A program made the position numbers and the translations under genes. A stretch of DNA of 21,270 bases from Bacillota bacterium (GTDB taxonomy: Bacteria; Bacillota; Clostridia; Christensenellales; Aristaeellaceae): positions 1-21,270 of the forward strand of contig WRGP01000243.1 of assembly GCA_009787135.1 (NCBI GenBank). The letters are read 5' to 3'. How positions within the stretch are numbered: the first letter of the stretch is position 1; each line of letters starts with the position of its first letter. Shown here one piece after another: positions 6,101-13,850 of the stretch. The notes below the pieces were generated by a model. The model did not search any database. It was not told where the DNA came from and saw nothing but the letters and a program-made list of their open reading frames with translations.

Positions 6101-8588
6101 CAATGCCTCCTGGTTTACGCTGGCGCATGAATCCGGCAAGATTCTCTACTTCCAGAACAGCGCCGTGGCCAACACCTCCTCCAACGAGGCCATCAGTTCC
6201 TACCAAATCAAGCTGGAGAGCGGGCAGAGCCTGAGCCTGTACAAGAGCGTCAGTGAAAACGCGGCGCCCACATTGGAAAGGAAGCTTGAGGGGCCGGCCG
6301 TGTTCACGCTTCGCAGGGTCAACAGCAAATGGTCCTCCATTGTCGTAGGCGGTATCACGTACTATGTCAAGAATTTTGATATAGACGAAAACGTTATGAA
6401 AGAAAGTACCCCCATTGCCAGCACCAGCGTGGGCAATACCTACACGATTACCATTGGCGGCAAAGCGGTCAGTACGGAAAATATTCCCGTATACCGCTCC
6501 AGCTCGCTTACGGGCGCGCTGGTTGGCAACATCGCCGCCGGCACGCGAACCTCGGGCACGCTGATGTATGTCAAGGAGGCGGAGCGGAACACGTCCAACA
6601 AGCTGGGGCTTGTGTACGCCATCAAGCTCAACGGCGTCACGGGCTACATTGACGCCGCCTACGTATCCGGTGTTCTGACGGGCGATGAGGCCAACGAGTT
6701 GAAAGAGGCCCAGCAGCAGTCCGGCGGAAGCGGGGGAAGCGGGACGGCCGTTGGCACGACAATCATGAAAACCTTGGACGCGGGCACGGTCGTGTACCCC
6801 TCCATGAACACCGGCAGTCAGGGGCTCACGATCTCCAGCACAATGACCAAGGAACTCACAAAGGTGAACGACAGCTGGTATTCCCTCGCGTTTGGCGAGA
6901 CGACATATTACATTCCGGCCGCGGCTGTTGAACGCGGATCCAACGCCGGATCGTCGCTGGCCGTCGGCGAATCGATCACCTATACGTTTACGCAAGGGAC
7001 GCCGCTGTACAACATGCCGGAGAGCTATGCCCCGATCGCGGATTCCGTCCTCGCCGGCGAGACGCTTACCCTCTACAAGATCAACGACCGTTGGTACGAG
7101 GTGACATACGAAGAAAAAAGGATGTATGTGAAGGTCTCGGATGTCATGCTGCCAATGTATAATTACCAATCGACCGCGCCGATCGTAAACCAGGGCGGGC
7201 AAACGACGGATGGAACCGGCATTATCACCGAGTATGTGCTCATTGATCCTGTCAGCGGCACGGTGAACCTGCGCAAAACCGCCGCCACCAACGCGACGAT
7301 TCTGGAACGTATTCCCAAGGGCACGCAGGCGAAGAACGGCGGCTATACGGTTGACGCGAACGGAAAGATCTGGTATAAGGTTACCTATAACGGAACAACG
7401 GGCTATGTATTGGGGGACTATATAAAAGCGGTAGGCGTGGTATCGGACAGCAGCACCCCGGTCGTCAGCGCTTCCGACCCGATTCGGGATATTGGCAAGA
7501 CGCTGACTGTCAATACCAACAGCGTAAACATCCGCAAGGGTGCGGGCAGCGAGTACGCCATCATCGGAAAGCTGGATAAAGGCGCCGCCATCGTTCCGGT
7601 CAGTTACTCGCTGGGCGACAAGGACGGCATGGTTTGGTACTGCTTCCAATACAATTCGAGCACCAAAGGCTATATCCGGGCCGACTATTTAACAGGTACG
7701 TCCACCATCAACGAGATGAGCGGAAACGTGGCCATTCGGGCTGGCGAGACGAACCTGCGCTCTGGCGCGGGCGAGTCGTTCAGCCTGATCACAAAGCTGG
7801 CGCGGGATACCATTGTCACGATCATTGGAACCGGGACGGACTCGGCCGGCAATGTGTGGTACCGTGTCAGGGTGGATAACCTTTCGGGCTATGTCCGCTC
7901 CGACTTGGTACGCCCGCTGTCTACCGCGGAGGCAAACGCCTTGCTGGCGGCTGTGGCCAGCCAGTATAAGCAGCTAAGCAACGGCGACAAGGGCGAGGAT
8001 GTGCGCAAGCTGCAGCAGCAGTTGATTGCCCTTGGATATTTGGCGGCTGGGCAGGCGGACGGCATCTACGGCGCGAAGACGACAGCCGCCGTCAGGGCGT
8101 TCCAATCGTCCAAAGGCATCACGGCAAACGGCATCGCGACGCCGCAAACGCAGGCGCTCCTCTTCAATACGACGTCTGTGCCCTCCGGGTCCACAAAGAC
8201 GCTTGATTGGTTTGCCGAAGGCTTTAAGCTGATCAACGCGAACAAAAATATTACGATTTACGATATCAATACCGGCGTGACTTGGAGCGCCAGATATATC
8301 AACGGCGATAACCACGCCGACGTCATTCCAGCCTCCAAGGCGGACGCGGATAAGCTCAAGGCCAACAACATTACGGGCTCGTATATCCGCCGCCCGGTGA
8401 TCGTCACCATTGCGGGCCAGAAGTACGCGGGATCCATGTACGCGGTGGGCCATGGCACGACAAACTACTGTGACTACTTCAGCGGTGTTGTGTGCATCCA
8501 TTTCACGGGCAGCAAGACGCACGGAACGGGCAATGTGGACACGGATCATCAGGCCGCGATCAACGCCGCGCTGCAGTATGGGAATTAG
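3168..8588 (+). CDS. Giant secreted SH3-repeat, peptidoglycan-binding protein
   Basis: This 1806-aa protein starts at the ATG at 3168, six bases after GGAGGTG; a GTG at 3159 lies inside that ribosome-binding site and is unlikely. It begins with a signal peptide (MKKTLRFMLVSLILA..., probable cut after SLA near residue 26). Residues about 130-1350 hold some fifteen divergent SH3-like modules of 60-100 aa, most ending in the pattern WYxVxYxxxxYYVxxxDV. A Gly/Ser linker sits near 1184. Three ordinary bacterial SH3b domains follow near 1355-1425 (NLRKTA), 1445-1515 (NIRKGAGSEY) and 1521-1590 (NLRSGAGESF). A PG_binding_1 domain spans about 1601-1668 (GDKGEDVRKLQQQL, DGIYG, AFQ). The last 130 residues form a separate domain with HAD, His1762 in GHGTTN, Cys1776 in GVVCIHF, and later THG and HQ. 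There is no LPXTG sorting signal, so wall attachment is probably through the SH3 and PG-binding domains. A cell-surface, wall-associated role is inferred; the enzymatic activity of the C-terminus is unknown. Confidence 0.88.
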   Translation: MKKTLRFMLVSLILAITMSVPIQSLAALVSSNGNWVNIYESMDAEKPLPSKPRVQPQEADYISGGWYLVNTIEGKVYVRASELTVLNGETPPQEPAAPPVTAQAQGANANSAASSLPDTVSGVKDATYTGTVIQFTVPAGGLWLYNAVGGSPVENAKAGTSLRLTQEPAPDDGWFSLYYNSKTYYVPQSGLSTTPNAGATLSPMELSGIRSVLITSDTFLSTGYKITYNLTGRKYELELTGTTSNELKAGIRVNVRYVSSNNVSVCSYDLGGKTYYFDPSHAGSPSTAAVVSNEDVSFMSLITPVAGAKLFFTMNKATNYVESDGKSLYGVKVNADWYKVQYGADVMYLLAEDVSGDPKQIAENNVSLGTFYVTAGSGGAKIYAGMAMKNGVPDSAVVGTIPAGQRVLASQYSNTWFTYMEDTAKRYLYYTDMADYISASNVTGLKIYVDGSSYLYSKPSESYKTSIQLAADYYTVQNYNDEWYSIVYGNASYYIKKASTPASAWSVTVSADGVTAWRNVPGGESIIIPVGTSIRVTPAKVNNHNTTYPVSAYYATVLDGVEYLIDKTLLDRADGKPDGVEISREPIANTATGKTYTVTIGVEGALLFMDASCGGTAAGRLMPGEVVKAERHTASLYIVNNAGNKLYLPVKYIASVKGGDDVYSTENNPDEMTGGSISDIVKGEKNTEFRPTVVSYRIPAGGLWLYYEKNVAKGGKILNAGTTISLCGFIEGGVENAEWYTTWYGGVQYYVLKSSLLVRESDVTTTTGYAILLKKGVDLYTTTTFTGTLARKAGITLAAGTRINVTVGAKNINGGVAYYRYVHFNGTAYYFPGTDVTDEISAATLSSNADTNLITKVTLKGDKRLYSSPDIRSSHIVSEENTLYGVKYDNTWYKVIYHNTSWYVRQADVDVVEQMTISDGVASTTYTVTIIAGGVDLYEKPETNLIRTTVGGRVYEAGKLNISPYRLAGGAVVAASRYNASWFTLAHESGKILYFQNSAVANTSSNEAISSYQIKLESGQSLSLYKSVSENAAPTLERKLEGPAVFTLRRVNSKWSSIVVGGITYYVKNFDIDENVMKESTPIASTSVGNTYTITIGGKAVSTENIPVYRSSSLTGALVGNIAAGTRTSGTLMYVKEAERNTSNKLGLVYAIKLNGVTGYIDAAYVSGVLTGDEANELKEAQQQSGGSGGSGTAVGTTIMKTLDAGTVVYPSMNTGSQGLTISSTMTKELTKVNDSWYSLAFGETTYYIPAAAVERGSNAGSSLAVGESITYTFTQGTPLYNMPESYAPIADSVLAGETLTLYKINDRWYEVTYEEKRMYVKVSDVMLPMYNYQSTAPIVNQGGQTTDGTGIITEYVLIDPVSGTVNLRKTAATNATILERIPKGTQAKNGGYTVDANGKIWYKVTYNGTTGYVLGDYIKAVGVVSDSSTPVVSASDPIRDIGKTLTVNTNSVNIRKGAGSEYAIIGKLDKGAAIVPVSYSLGDKDGMVWYCFQYNSSTKGYIRADYLTGTSTINEMSGNVAIRAGETNLRSGAGESFSLITKLARDTIVTIIGTGTDSAGNVWYRVRVDNLSGYVRSDLVRPLSTAEANALLAAVASQYKQLSNGDKGEDVRKLQQQLIALGYLAAGQADGIYGAKTTAAVRAFQSSKGITANGIATPQTQALLFNTTSVPSGSTKTLDWFAEGFKLINANKNITIYDINTGVTWSARYINGDNHADVIPASKADADKLKANNITGSYIRRPVIVTIAGQKYAGSMYAVGHGTTNYCDYFSGVVCIHFTGSKTHGTGNVDTDHQAAINAALQYGN

Positions 8589-8636
8589 GGCGCGCCTGGG
8601 CGGACGCTAGCATTCGGGATATCACGATCGGTCAAC

Positions 8637-8670
8637 CCACCTCCTTCGGCCTATCTGCCGGGGGAGGTGG
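8637..8670 (+). repeat. 14-bp stem hairpin between the SH3 gene and the HD gene
   Basis: CCACCTCCTTCGGC (8637-8650) pairs with GCCGGGGGAGGTGG (8657-8670) over a six-base loop, with two adjacent G-T pairs. It lies 48 bases after the SH3-protein stop. No T run follows directly; a T7 tract lies about 100 bases further on (8771-8777), next to the HD gene. It may end or stabilise the large transcript, or be a copy of a dispersed palindromic element. Confidence 0.55.
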
Positions 8671-8801
8671 ATCTGTGGGAAGGGAAGCGGGCGTGGATGC
8701 CAGAGGGTTCCGCACATTGCGGCATGGCCGTACACGCTGGTGTGCTCTGTGCCGAGATGAACCTCCGCCGTTTTTTTCTATAGGGGAGGACAGACCGACG
8801 G

Positions 8802-9836
8802 ATGAACGAAGAGATTCAAGCGTATCAGGATGTGCTTTTCGCGGGGATTCCGAAATTTCTTGCGCCGTATCTGGAGACGAAAGCGATGCGCCGATTGCGC
8901 GGGATTGGGTTGTTTTGTGGAACAGACTATACGAAGCTGTATAGGCACCGCTATTTTTATTCCCGGATGGATCATAGCGTGGCTGTCGCGTTGATCGTAT
9001 GGCATTTTACCGGTGATAAAAAGCAAGCTCTCGCCGGGTTGTTTCATGATATATCCACGCCTGTGTTCAGCCACAGCGTAGACTTTATGAACGGCGACGC
9101 GTGGACACAGATGAGCACGGAAGCAAAAACAGCGGAGATGATTCGCGGCGCGCCGGAAATTTGCTCTCTGCTCAAGCGTGACGGCATTGCGGCGGAGGAT
9201 GTTTTGGATTATCACAGGTATCCTATCGCTGACAATGACAGCCCCCGTTTGAGCGCGGACCGGCTGGAATATACTTTTTCCACAGCGCTCGTTTGGCAAG
9301 GCCTATGGTCTGTCGCCGAAATCGGGGCCATGGTTCACGATCTGGTGATCCGGCCCAACGAATCGGACGAGCCTGAGCTATGCTTTCAGTCCGTGCCAAT
9401 GGCGGAGCGGTTTGTGCACGGGTCGGCGGCGGTATGCAAGGCATATCAGACGAATGAGAATAAAACGGCGCTCAGCATGCTGGGCGATCTGCTAAAGCTG
9501 GGCGTTGATACGGAGCTGTTCACGGCGGACGAGCTGTACGAAATGACCGAGGATCAGGCGGTCAGCAGGTTCCTCAACGCGCGGGATGGGCGAATTCGCC
9601 GCGCCTGGTATGCTTTTGCCGGGATGGAGCGGGTGTTTGGCAGCGAGACGAAGCCAAAGGGATGCTACGGCGTGCGTGTCAACGCAAAGCGGAGGTACAT
9701 CAATCCGCTATGCCTGTCGGGCGGCCAGGCGCTGCGGGTAGAGGCCATTTCAGATACGGCGAAAGCTGAGCTGGATGAGCTGCTTTCGTATGAGGCCGCG
9801 CCCTATGGCTGCGTGGATTTTGAACTTTGGCGATAA
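8802..9836 (+). CDS. HD-domain phosphohydrolase (HD superfamily)
   Basis: The 344-aa cytoplasmic protein belongs to the HD metal-dependent phosphohydrolases. The metal-binding set is visible: His58 in RMDHSV, His82-Asp83 in LFHDIST, a nearby His91 in FSHSV, and Asp153 in LSADRLEY. This layout resembles the dGTPase/nucleotidase-like COG1078 type of HD protein, but I cannot name the substrate. No sensor, membrane or second catalytic domain is seen; the C-terminal 130 residues are of unknown function. The ATG at 8802 follows GGGGAGGA (8783-8790) at a rather long spacing of 11. A Gly-Leu-rich region before the HD motif (RRLRGIGLFCGTDY) agrees with family N-termini. uxuA follows 40 bases later on the same strand, so the two may share a transcript, though no functional link is obvious. 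Confidence 0.8.
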   Translation: MNEEIQAYQDVLFAGIPKFLAPYLETKAMRRLRGIGLFCGTDYTKLYRHRYFYSRMDHSVAVALIVWHFTGDKKQALAGLFHDISTPVFSHSVDFMNGDAWTQMSTEAKTAEMIRGAPEICSLLKRDGIAAEDVLDYHRYPIADNDSPRLSADRLEYTFSTALVWQGLWSVAEIGAMVHDLVIRPNESDEPELCFQSVPMAERFVHGSAAVCKAYQTNENKTALSMLGDLLKLGVDTELFTADELYEMTEDQAVSRFLNARDGRIRRAWYAFAGMERVFGSETKPKGCYGVRVNAKRRYINPLCLSGGQALRVEAISDTAKAELDELLSYEAAPYGCVDFELWR

Positions 9837-9876
9837 GCCGTATTTTTCGCACACTGCAATAAAGGTGATGACAGCG

Positions 9877-10938
9877 ATGAAAATGATTCTGCGGTGGTTT
9901 CCCCATGGCGACGACAGCGTGACCCTTGCGCAGATTCGTCAGATACCGTGTGTAACCGGCGTGGCGACATGCCTGCCCGGCGTGCCCGTTGGGGAGGTTT
10001 GGCCGCTTGCCATGCTACGGGCCCTGCGCGATGAAATCCATGCCGCGGGGCTTGAGATGGAGGTCATTGAAAGCGTCAATGTGCATGAGGATATCAAAAA
10101 AGGGCTTCCCACCCGCAATCAATACATTGAGCAATACAATCAAACCCTGCGGAACCTTGCGGCCGTGGGGGTAAAGTGCCTGTGCTACAATTTTATGCCC
10201 GTGATGGACTGGACGCGCAGCGAGCTGGCGCATCCGCTGGAGGATGGCAGCACGGTGCTGTCCTACCGCCATGAGGCGGTACTTCGCATGAACCCCGCCG
10301 CGATTGGCGACGCGCTGCTGGGGGACGCGCGCGGGTATTCCATGCCAGGCTGGGAGCCGGAGAGGCTTGGCGCAATGCAAGAGGATATGCGCTTTTATCA
10401 GAACGTGAGCAGGGAGACGTATTGGGCGAACTTACAATATTTTTTGGACGCTGTGGTACCCGTGGCGGAAGAGGCGGGCATTTTTATGGGGATTCATCCC
10501 GATGACCCGCCCTGGCCGCTGTACGGGCTGCCCAAGGTCATCACTTCGGCGGAGAACATCCAAACCTTTCTGGCGCTGCACGACAGCCCCAACAACGGCT
10601 TGACGCTCTGCACGGGCAGCCTGGGCGCGAACGCCGCGAACGATATCCCCGCGATTTGCCGTACATTCGCGGGGCGGATGCCGTTCGCGCACGTTCGCAA
10701 TATTCGCCGCCATGCCCCGCGGGATTTTGACGAGAGCGCGCATCCCTCCGCCTGCGGGGATTTCGATATGTACGCTATCATGAAAGCCCTCTATGAAGGG
10801 GGGTTTGACGGGTACATCCGGCCGGACCACGGCCGGATGATATGGGGCGAGAAAGCGCGGCCGGGATATGGCCTGTATGACCGTGCGCTTGGCGCGGCAT
10901 ATTTGCTGGGGCTGTGGGAGGCGATTGGGAAGCGATAG
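9877..10938 (+). CDS. uxuA: Mannonate dehydratase
   Basis: UxuA removes water from D-mannonate to give 2-keto-3-deoxy-D-gluconate, a step of glucuronate breakdown in the cytoplasm. The product is 353 aa, a normal length. Family landmarks are MILRWFPHGDDSVTLAQIRQ at the N-terminus, ESVNVHEDIKKG, and the residues expected to bind the divalent metal. Those are His207 in MGIHPDDPP, Cys245 in LCTGSLG, His272 in AHVRNI and Asp317 in RPDHGR. I chose the ATG at 9877 because AAAGGTG (9861-9867) lies 9 bases upstream; an ATG at 9868 is too close to it, and earlier in-frame starts lie inside the HD gene. The usual partners uxaC, uxuB, kdgK and kdgA are not in the window, so the gene is separated from the rest of the pathway here. 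It converges on the DUF6054 gene with a 10-base gap. Confidence 0.95.
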   Translation: MKMILRWFPHGDDSVTLAQIRQIPCVTGVATCLPGVPVGEVWPLAMLRALRDEIHAAGLEMEVIESVNVHEDIKKGLPTRNQYIEQYNQTLRNLAAVGVKCLCYNFMPVMDWTRSELAHPLEDGSTVLSYRHEAVLRMNPAAIGDALLGDARGYSMPGWEPERLGAMQEDMRFYQNVSRETYWANLQYFLDAVVPVAEEAGIFMGIHPDDPPWPLYGLPKVITSAENIQTFLALHDSPNNGLTLCTGSLGANAANDIPAICRTFAGRMPFAHVRNIRRHAPRDFDESAHPSACGDFDMYAIMKALYEGGFDGYIRPDHGRMIWGEKARPGYGLYDRALGAAYLLGLWEAIGKR

Positions 10939-10948
10939 GAGCGCCTTC

Positions 10949-11290
10949 TCAAGTTCGCTGATACTTCTTCACAATTGCCACGATTTGATCCAGGAACGCT
11001 TCCTCCCCAAAGGTGTTGATTTTGAAGAAAACCGCTTGGCTCCCGCCCGAGGTAATGGCGGAAAGGAACAGCCTGTCCCCCTCTCCCACCAGCACAACAT
11101 TCAGGCTGACCCTGTTCTTCCCGAGCATGCTGTACCGCTCAAAGACACGAACGGCCAGGCGGACGTCATTTTGGATAAAATCAGAGCCGTCCTCAAGGCT
11201 GGCGGAAAGGCTTCCGCGCAGTATTCCTGTTTCAATGCTTTGGAGCACCACGCCAAAATCGCCGACGATGTTGGTTTCATACTTTGCCAT
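10949..11290 (-). CDS. DUF6054 family protein
   Basis: This is a 113-aa soluble protein with no signal peptide or membrane segment. It matches my recollection of the DUF6054 family, small proteins of Clostridia with the conserved stretches GSLSASLEDGSDF, VRVFERYSMLGKNRVSLN and LVGEGDRLFLSAITSGGSQA followed by VFFKINTFGEE. The function is not known. The start ATG (11288-11290) is preceded at 6 bases by GGAGG (11297-11301, minus strand). It lies 36 bases after the small membrane gene that ends the ger operon and could be read with it, though it may have its own promoter. It runs convergent to uxuA with only 10 bases between the stops. The family assignment is from memory of the motif pattern. 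Confidence 0.8.
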   Translation of the reverse strand: MAKYETNIVGDFGVVLQSIETGILRGSLSASLEDGSDFIQNDVRLAVRVFERYSMLGKNRVSLNVVLVGEGDRLFLSAITSGGSQAVFFKINTFGEEAFLDQIVAIVKKYQRT

Positions 11291-11326
11291 ACGCCGCCTC
11301 CATTTTTTCCTTCATAATACCATATC

Positions 11327-11557
11327 TTATGTAAACCCGCCATAGTGCAGCCCCAGCGTTTTTTCAAAAAAACGATGCAGCAACCCAAGGGAGGTCACAA
11401 ACCTCACGTCCAGCGCGTACAAGAGGATATAGGCCGAGACGGCGGCGAGGCATATCGCGTACACGATCAGCTCCCGCCGCTTTTTTTCACGGATCAGCCA
11501 TGGAAGGTCCAGCGCGGCGATTCCAATTAGCATGGCGGCGACGCCTGCGATGATCAT
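11327..11557 (-). CDS. Small two-helix membrane protein, candidate germinant receptor D subunit
   Basis: The 76-aa protein starts at the ATG at 11555-11557, which overlaps the TGA of gerAB (ATGA). A longer frame reaching back to 11620 would run inside gerAB without support. It has two hydrophobic helices, about residues 2-22 (IIAGVAAMLIGIAALDLPWL) and 31-50 (IVYAICLAAVSAYILLYAL), joined by the charged turn REKKRRE, and a short C-terminal tail. Small proteins of about 75 aa with two membrane helices are encoded next to many gerA-type operons of Bacillus. They are called D subunits and modulate germination. Size, topology and translational coupling fit this class; I see no sequence motif that proves it. 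Confidence 0.65.
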   Translation of the reverse strand: MIIAGVAAMLIGIAALDLPWLIREKKRRELIVYAICLAAVSAYILLYALDVRFVTSLGLLHRFFEKTLGLHYGGFT

Positions 11558-12678
11558 TTGCGCACCGCCCCTTTCTTCACGTGCAGCCTTTGCGAGCTTC
11601 CGATAAACCCCTTTGTCCACGCGGCCAGCAGGGTCAGCAGGGGCAGGATAAATTCAATGATCGTGAAAATAAACGGGCTGACGTTGGACGACCAGTACAG
11701 GAAATCACCGACAATGGGATAGGTTTGCAGCGCGAAAACAACGACAAAAGCCCCGAACGGGAACAGGATGGGTTTGGGGCTTTCGATGCGCGTGATCTGG
11801 GCGATGCCTGAAGCGCTTGCGAACAGGAGCGTGCATGCTTTAAAAAATGTTAAAGAAATCATGATAAACGCGTAGATACTTTCAATGCGCGTGAGGATGG
11901 TCTCAATGTCGATAATGCGCATCGTTTCATAGCTTGGCCGCGCGACGTAAGGCAGAAGGGGTCCGAGCGTAAGGATCTCTCTGGTCACGGCTAAAAAAGC
12001 GATCACAACGGCGAACAGCAGGGAAGCGATCATCGGCTTCTTGATGTCCGTCTTGGTATCAAGCATGGGCAGCAGGGTTAAGAATACGATGCTCTCGCCA
12101 AAGTAAAGGGAGATCGTGGTATGCGTGCCCTGCACATAGCGGAGAAAGGGGAGGGTAAACATAGGGAACAGATAACGCGTATCCGCGTTCGCAACCGTAA
12201 GCAGGGAATTGACGACGAGAACCAGGCACGCGCCCGAAGCCAGCAGCGCGGATATGCGCGCCAACGGTTCAAGGCCTTTGCGGGTCGCGTAAACGCAGGA
12301 GACCATAAACGCCGCCAACACGAGGGTGATGGGGGTGCCTGGCATGATAAACCCAACGATAAAGTTTGCCATATCGAGCAGGGTGGTCGTCAAAATCATG
12401 GTAAAAAAATAGGTGTAAACGCAGGAGAGGATGCGGCCGGCGACGGCGCCAAACACCGCCTCGTTGATTTCAAACAGGCTTTTGCCGGGGTAGCGTTTGA
12501 CCAGCCCCAAAAAAACAGCCAGAAATGGCAGATAAGCGACCGCGCCCGTAAAAACCGACACCCAAGCGTCATTGGCCAAAACCGAGGTGATGGAGGTAAT
12601 GCGCAGGAACGTGCCAATCAAAAAACACGCGGTTACGGTAAAAAATTGCAGGCCGCTGATACGCGACTTTGCGTTCAT
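11554..12678 (-). CDS. gerAB: Germinant receptor B subunit, GerAB/spore permease family
   Basis: This is a 374-aa integral membrane protein of the GerAB family, related to APC-type amino-acid transporters, with about ten predicted helices across nearly the whole length. The B subunit sits in the spore inner membrane and is thought to bind the germinant. Family features are the N-terminal ISGLQFFTVTACFLIG, then RYPGKSLFEINEAVFG, and the C-terminal arrangement of hydrophobic helices ending in a basic tail (LHVKKGAVRK). The ATG overlaps the TGA of gerAC by four bases, with GGGGGGAGAA just upstream as ribosome-binding site. The length is typical (about 365 aa). The germinant cannot be predicted from the sequence. 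Confidence 0.93.
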   Translation of the reverse strand: MNAKSRISGLQFFTVTACFLIGTFLRITSITSVLANDAWVSVFTGAVAYLPFLAVFLGLVKRYPGKSLFEINEAVFGAVAGRILSCVYTYFFTMILTTTLLDMANFIVGFIMPGTPITLVLAAFMVSCVYATRKGLEPLARISALLASGACLVLVVNSLLTVANADTRYLFPMFTLPFLRYVQGTHTTISLYFGESIVFLTLLPMLDTKTDIKKPMIASLLFAVVIAFLAVTREILTLGPLLPYVARPSYETMRIIDIETILTRIESIYAFIMISLTFFKACTLLFASASGIAQITRIESPKPILFPFGAFVVVFALQTYPIVGDFLYWSSNVSPFIFTIIEFILPLLTLLAAWTKGFIGSSQRLHVKKGAVRK

Positions 12679-13850
12679 TGTTCTCCCCCCTTCGGCGCCA
12701 TGGGCCGCAGTATCGAGCCGGTAATCGTGATGACGGTTTCCACATCGTACTCCACTTCCAGCGCCTTATACTGTTCCGGCCAGGTTTCCAGCAGGGCCTC
12801 TACCTGCCTTGGGTATTTTCTGTACGCCATTTGCCCAAAGCCGCAGACGTCTAAGCCCTGCGCCTTGGTATCCTGGAGCAGACTCTCAACGGACTGGATG
12901 AGCCGCATGGCGGCGAGCCGCTCAAGCTGCGCTTTGGCGTCTTCTGTGGTGATGTCCGCCTGAACCCCTGTGTCGATAAGTATATATTCCTGCCGAATAC
13001 GGATTTTGGCGATAACGCGCCCGTTTTCTACCCTTGGCGTGACGGAGGTTTTGGAATGGGTGATGTCAAGGGATACGTAGCTGCCAAAGGCGTCCAGGTT
13101 TATGTATCCGCTTTTCACCTTGTCGCGCACGAGCTGCAGTGTGCGTGTCTGCTCCGCGCTCAGCGTGCCCGCCAGCGTTCCGCCATCGAACACAGCCGCC
13201 CCCTGGACTCGCGCGTTTTGTATGCCTGTTTCGTCTGTGTACAGCTCCATAATGGGGATGGTGGGAGCGATGCCTGGGCTGAGCATATCGGAGAGAAATT
13301 TGTATAGCGGCATTTCCTCAATGCTGGCGTTCTTCACTTGGTTTTCGAGCAGGTTTTGCAGGTGCTTGGCGGGCATCTGCTCCAGATTGCTGTCCGCCGC
13401 GAGGAGACCGCTTGCCGTCCCGCGGGCGATGACGAGATCCACGGTGAATTTCGCTTCAAGGCTTCTGATGAAATAATCGAGGATCGGCAAGATGGTCTCC
13501 GCGGCGACATCCTCGCTGATGACGATGACTTCATTATGCGCTAAATACGCCCTGCGGCTCATCTGGCGCATCATCTCATACATCGCCATGCTGATGCCCT
13601 TGCCTTCCTGCTGAATATCAAGGTAAGGCTTGCCCTGCGCGGCTCCCCCCTCATTGGCTGTCCTTACATGGGATGGGCGCGCGATCTGCGCGGTGACGAG
13701 GTAATTGTCCGGCGCGCTTCCCTTGTCTATGCCAACGCCCATCACGATGGCCAGCTGGTCAATCTGCGCGCCGCTCGTGCAGCCTGTCAGGAGAAAGCAG
13801 CAAAGCAGTATGCCTGAGAGCAGGTATGCCGTAAAGGAGCGTGATTTCAT
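12675..13850 (-). CDS. gerAC: Germinant receptor C subunit, Ger(x)C lipoprotein
   Basis: The 391-aa protein begins with a lipoprotein signal sequence, KSRSFTAYLLSGILLCCFLL, ending in the lipobox LTGC with Cys24. It would be anchored to the outer face of the spore inner membrane. The mature part follows the Ger(x)C family: QIDQLAIVMGVGIDKG at the start of domain one, AHNEVIVISEDVA, then the C-terminal domain ending near TVITITGSILRP. The start (13848-13850) overlaps the gerAA stop as ATGA. The receptor gene order is AA-AC-AB, as in gerK-type operons rather than the AA-AB-AC order of B. subtilis gerA. Confidence 0.94.
   Translation of the reverse strand: MKSRSFTAYLLSGILLCCFLLTGCTSGAQIDQLAIVMGVGIDKGSAPDNYLVTAQIARPSHVRTANEGGAAQGKPYLDIQQEGKGISMAMYEMMRQMSRRAYLAHNEVIVISEDVAAETILPILDYFIRSLEAKFTVDLVIARGTASGLLAADSNLEQMPAKHLQNLLENQVKNASIEEMPLYKFLSDMLSPGIAPTIPIMELYTDETGIQNARVQGAAVFDGGTLAGTLSAEQTRTLQLVRDKVKSGYINLDAFGSYVSLDITHSKTSVTPRVENGRVIAKIRIRQEYILIDTGVQADITTEDAKAQLERLAAMRLIQSVESLLQDTKAQGLDVCGFGQMAYRKYPRQVEALLETWPEQYKALEVEYDVETVITITGSILRPMAPKGGEQ

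Noticed and set aside
6045..7649. 534-codon open frame on the minus strand inside the giant SH3 gene
   Set aside because: It is antisense to a clearly coding, domain-rich protein; its product is Arg/His-rich with no recognisable domain, as expected for a shadow frame in GC-rich DNA.
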